Shown here piece after piece: positions 5,866 through 8,076 of a DNA stretch of 8,076 bases. Below the pieces are notes generated by a model. The model was not told the origin of the DNA and ran no database searches. It was given only the letters and a program-made list of their open reading frames with translations. The position numbers and the translations under genes are program-made. Source of the DNA: an uncultured Halomicronema sp. (lineage in GTDB: Bacteria > Cyanobacteriota > Cyanobacteriia > Phormidesmidales > Phormidesmidaceae); NCBI GenBank assembly GCA_937897665.1, contig CALCPB010000412.1, positions 1-8,076 on the forward strand, given 5' to 3'. Each line of letters begins with the position of its first letter. Within the stretch, counting starts at the first letter, position 1.

Positions 5866-6354
5866 ATGACAACCCGATTGTTGTTTGTCTGCCTCGGCAA
5901 TATTTGTCGTTCACCCTCGGCAGAAAACATCATGCAACACCTGCTGCAAGCCCGTGAGCTCACGTCGGCCATTAGCTGTGACTCAGCGGGCACGTCCAGC
6001 TATCACATTGGGAGTCCGCCTGATCGACGGATGGCGCAAGCGGCTCAGCGCCAGGGCATTACCTTAAAGGGGCAGGCGCGGCAGCTAGAGGCTGTTGATC
6101 TCGCCAGCTTTGATTGGATTTTGGCGATGGATGATGCCAACTATCGCGATATTTTGCGGTTAGATCCGCAAGGCCACTACCAGCACAAAGTGCGCAAGAT
6201 TTGCGATTTCTGTCGTCATCATCCCGATACTGAGGTGCCCGATCCCTACTACGGTGGGGAGGCAGGCTTCCGCTATGTGATTGACTTATTGATGGATGCC
6301 TGCGAGGGATTTTTAGAGTTTGTGCTTCAGGAGTCAGCCCCGCGCGGCGTGTAG
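5866..6354 (+). CDS. Low-molecular-weight protein tyrosine phosphatase (162 aa)
   Basis: This is a cytosolic phosphatase that removes phosphate from tyrosine residues through a cysteinyl-phosphate intermediate. The catalytic P-loop C-x(5)-R-S is at the very N-terminus, in FVCLGNICRSP (C9 nucleophile, R15). The general-acid loop is VPDPYYGG at 124-131, with D126. SAGTSSYHIGSPPDRRM (40-56) and DWILAMDDAN (83-92) are further family blocks. The length is family-typical. The ATG at 5866 is chosen because the family starts a few residues before the P-loop; an in-frame ATG at 5776 would add 30 residues with no family match. No tyrosine kinase or exopolysaccharide gene is visible nearby, so the substrate is open. 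Bacterial relatives act on BY-kinases (Wzb/Wzc) or other phosphoproteins. Confidence 0.95.
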   Translation: MTTRLLFVCLGNICRSPSAENIMQHLLQARELTSAISCDSAGTSSYHIGSPPDRRMAQAAQRQGITLKGQARQLEAVDLASFDWILAMDDANYRDILRLDPQGHYQHKVRKICDFCRHHPDTEVPDPYYGGEAGFRYVIDLLMDACEGFLEFVLQESAPRGV

Positions 6355-6441
6355 CTGTCTCTAGGCTGGTGCAATTTGCTCTATCTGAGGGGAACAACTC
6401 CCGCCAGATGGGAACGCTGGATTAGTCTCTCTTCTACAGCT

Positions 6442-8076
6442 ATGCATGATTTGGGATTTTTGAGGCCAATGTTAAGGCGCGGGCTTCGTCATCGGTTAGC
6501 CCAGGCGATCGCGTTAACGGGTTTGGGGCTCATGGCAACGGCGTTACCGGTTCGTAGCGCCGAAGAGATTATCTTTACCTACGGTTTTTTTGAGCGCACG
6601 GTGGCGATCGCCGATCTCGAAGCCTTTGCCAATGGGGAAGGCTTGAGTCGTCAACTTTCAGAATATGCTGCGACCTTAGAGCTCACCGAAGCCGAATTGA
6701 TGACCATTGAGACGGTGCTCAGTCAAAGAGCTGACATCAGCGAAGTTGATGTCTCTCGATTTTTATATGGCACCCAGGGCAAAACGCTGCTGGAGTTCAT
6801 CGGTGAGGTGATTCAAACCCCCACTCGGCAATCGGGCTTTTATGCCATTCGCGGCGGTCTGATCTTGGCTGCTGCCGATGACGAGAACGGTCTGACCATT
6901 CTGAATTTCCTGAAGAAGTATCCCACTCCCGCCATTCGCATTGATCTAGGCAAAGGACTGGAAATTGCGACGACTGTCACCGATAAGTTGGGGGACTCTG
7001 AACGAGCGCTCGCCCTAGTGCAAACGCTTGCCCAAGAGGCCGCTCTGGTCAGCCCGATCAGCGATCTTTCCTCAACCCGGCAGCTGGTCTACGATTTGCC
7101 TGAATTTGCCGTGGCCACTGAGCCCTTAAACTTACCCTTTCGTGCCGTCCAGGCGACGCTTTTTTTGCCTCAACCCCGACGTCCAGGGCAGTCACTACCG
7201 GCTGAGATTCCTGTGATCGTGATCTCCCACGGCTTGGGAGATGAACGAGAGAGCTATGAATATGTCGCCACCTTTTTGGCCAGCCGTGGCTTTGCCGTCG
7301 CCACCCTCGATCATCCCGGCAGCAACAGCGCCCAAATTGCCCAGGTATTAGCGGGGCTGTCCCCCAATATCATTGAGAGTCGAGAGTTCTTAGCCCGGCC
7401 CGCTGACGTTTCAGCTTTGTTGGATGAGATTCAGCGATTTGCCAGTCGCGATCTGCGATTTCGGTTTCGCTTAGACACGCGCAACGTCGGGCTTATTGGT
7501 CAATCCTTTGGCGGCTACACGGCCCTTGCTCTGGCCGGGGCAACTTATGATGCTGAGGCCCTTGAGGCGGCCTGTGCCCCTCAGCCGATTTACCTCAATC
7601 CTTCTTTGTTGCTGCAGTGTGAGGCCGATAGCGTCGCCGTTAACCCACCGCTCCTGCAGGACGATCGCGTCAAAGCCATCTTTGTGGTTAATCCGGTGGG
7701 TAGCGGCATTTTTGGTTCTTCCGGCTTTGGGCAATTGCAGGTGCCGGTGATGATTATGGCTGCCACTGGCGACACGGTGGCCCCCGCACTGCCCGAGCAG
7801 ATTGAACCGTTTACGTGGCTGCAAAACGAGTATCGCTATTTAGCCTTAGTGAGTGGCACGACCCACTTTTCGGTAATCGATTGGAATTCTGATGCCGAAG
7901 CTTCGATTCCGGTGCCGCTGGCCCTGCTGGGTGACCGCCCAGACCTCGCCCAAGACTACCTCCAAAACCTGAGTCTGGCATTCTTCCAGCGGCATTTGAG
8001 ACAAGACCAACGATATGACGCGGCGCTGACGTCTCAGTTTGTCCAAGACATTGTGGCACGATCGCCGCTGATGCCG
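6442..8076 (+). CDS. DUF1400-type alpha/beta hydrolase with signal peptide, 3' end outside window
   Basis: The frame is open for 545 codons to the window edge with no stop. The N-terminus has an Arg-rich stretch, a hydrophobic core (about 20-35) and a possible cleavage site at VRSA-EE (about residue 40), so export to the periplasm or thylakoid lumen, or lipid anchoring, is likely. Residues about 43-165 match the DUF1400 region (TYGFFERTVAIADLEAFA) common in cyanobacterial hydrolases. The alpha/beta hydrolase domain follows: oxyanion-region SHGLG at 262-266, nucleophile elbow GQSFGG with S355, probable acid D444 in TGD, and H475 in GTTHFS. This pattern resembles chlorophyllase/PAF-acetylhydrolase-like esterases, so an ester or lipid substrate is plausible but unproven. 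The family length suggests only a short C-terminal piece is missing. An alternative ATG at 6469 would keep the signal peptide; neither start has a clear Shine-Dalgarno. Confidence 0.9.
   Translation, partial: MHDLGFLRPMLRRGLRHRLAQAIALTGLGLMATALPVRSAEEIIFTYGFFERTVAIADLEAFANGEGLSRQLSEYAATLELTEAELMTIETVLSQRADISEVDVSRFLYGTQGKTLLEFIGEVIQTPTRQSGFYAIRGGLILAAADDENGLTILNFLKKYPTPAIRIDLGKGLEIATTVTDKLGDSERALALVQTLAQEAALVSPISDLSSTRQLVYDLPEFAVATEPLNLPFRAVQATLFLPQPRRPGQSLPAEIPVIVISHGLGDERESYEYVATFLASRGFAVATLDHPGSNSAQIAQVLAGLSPNIIESREFLARPADVSALLDEIQRFASRDLRFRFRLDTRNVGLIGQSFGGYTALALAGATYDAEALEAACAPQPIYLNPSLLLQCEADSVAVNPPLLQDDRVKAIFVVNPVGSGIFGSSGFGQLQVPVMIMAATGDTVAPALPEQIEPFTWLQNEYRYLALVSGTTHFSVIDWNSDAEASIPVPLALLGDRPDLAQDYLQNLSLAFFQRHLRQDQRYDAALTSQFVQDIVARSPLMP
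6505..6611. repeat. Two HIP1 octamers (of 11 in the window)
   Basis: GCGATCGC occurs at 6505-6512 and 6604-6611, inside the signal-peptide and DUF1400 coding part of the hydrolase gene. The other nine copies begin at 311, 2341, 2488, 2770, 3374, 4198, 4407, 5056 and 5277. HIP1 is a highly over-represented palindrome in many cyanobacterial genomes, and this density supports the taxonomic reading. Most copies fall inside coding sequence. Confidence 0.9.

Noticed and set aside
7471..7824. A 117-codon minus-strand frame inside the hydrolase gene
   Set aside because: It is antisense to the conserved catalytic region of the hydrolase (S355 to the TGD motif) and has no family features, so it is a shadow frame.

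Overview
The window reads as a filamentous or Leptolyngbya-like cyanobacterium. It carries 11 copies of the HIP1 octamer GCGATCGC (first bases at 311, 2341, 2488, 2770, 3374, 4198, 4407, 5056, 5277, 6505 and 6604), which is a cyanobacterial genome signature. The protein families agree: a HIS-box membrane desaturase, and a DUF1400 alpha/beta hydrolase, a family found mainly in cyanobacteria. The genus is an inference and cannot be settled from this sequence.

Layout. (1) 19-1146, minus strand: a fatty acid desaturase. (2) 1147-2172: about 1 kb with no confident gene, lying between the divergently transcribed desaturase and alr. It holds several hairpins, a possible decayed minus-strand reading frame and the ribosome binding site of alr. 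(3) 2173-3291, plus: alanine racemase (alr), apparently cut short by an in-frame TAG. The conserved C-terminal motif continues in frame after the stop. (4) 3541-4296 and 4353-5177, plus: a class I SAM methyltransferase and a peroxiredoxin-fold protein that has lost its redox cysteines, probably co-transcribed. (5) 5377-5724 and 5866-6354, plus: the YbaB/EbfC nucleoid protein and a low-molecular-weight protein tyrosine phosphatase. (6) 6442 to the window edge, plus: a secreted or lipid-associated DUF1400 alpha/beta hydrolase whose 3' end lies outside the window.

All genes from alr onward run rightward, but they do not form one obvious pathway. alr supplies D-alanine for peptidoglycan, ybaB is a nucleoid-associated housekeeping gene, and the phosphatase probably acts on tyrosine-phosphorylated proteins, a regulatory or exopolysaccharide theme. 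The desaturase and hydrolase both suggest lipid or ester chemistry but sit at opposite ends with opposite orientation.

Most of the window is ordinary chromosomal sequence. I see no transposase, CRISPR array, tRNA, rRNA or recognisable defence or biosynthetic system. The points most worth a second look are the amber stop in alr, the cysteine-less peroxiredoxin-like protein with a long C-tract/G-tract hairpin inside its gene, and two mutually exclusive hairpins upstream of alr.
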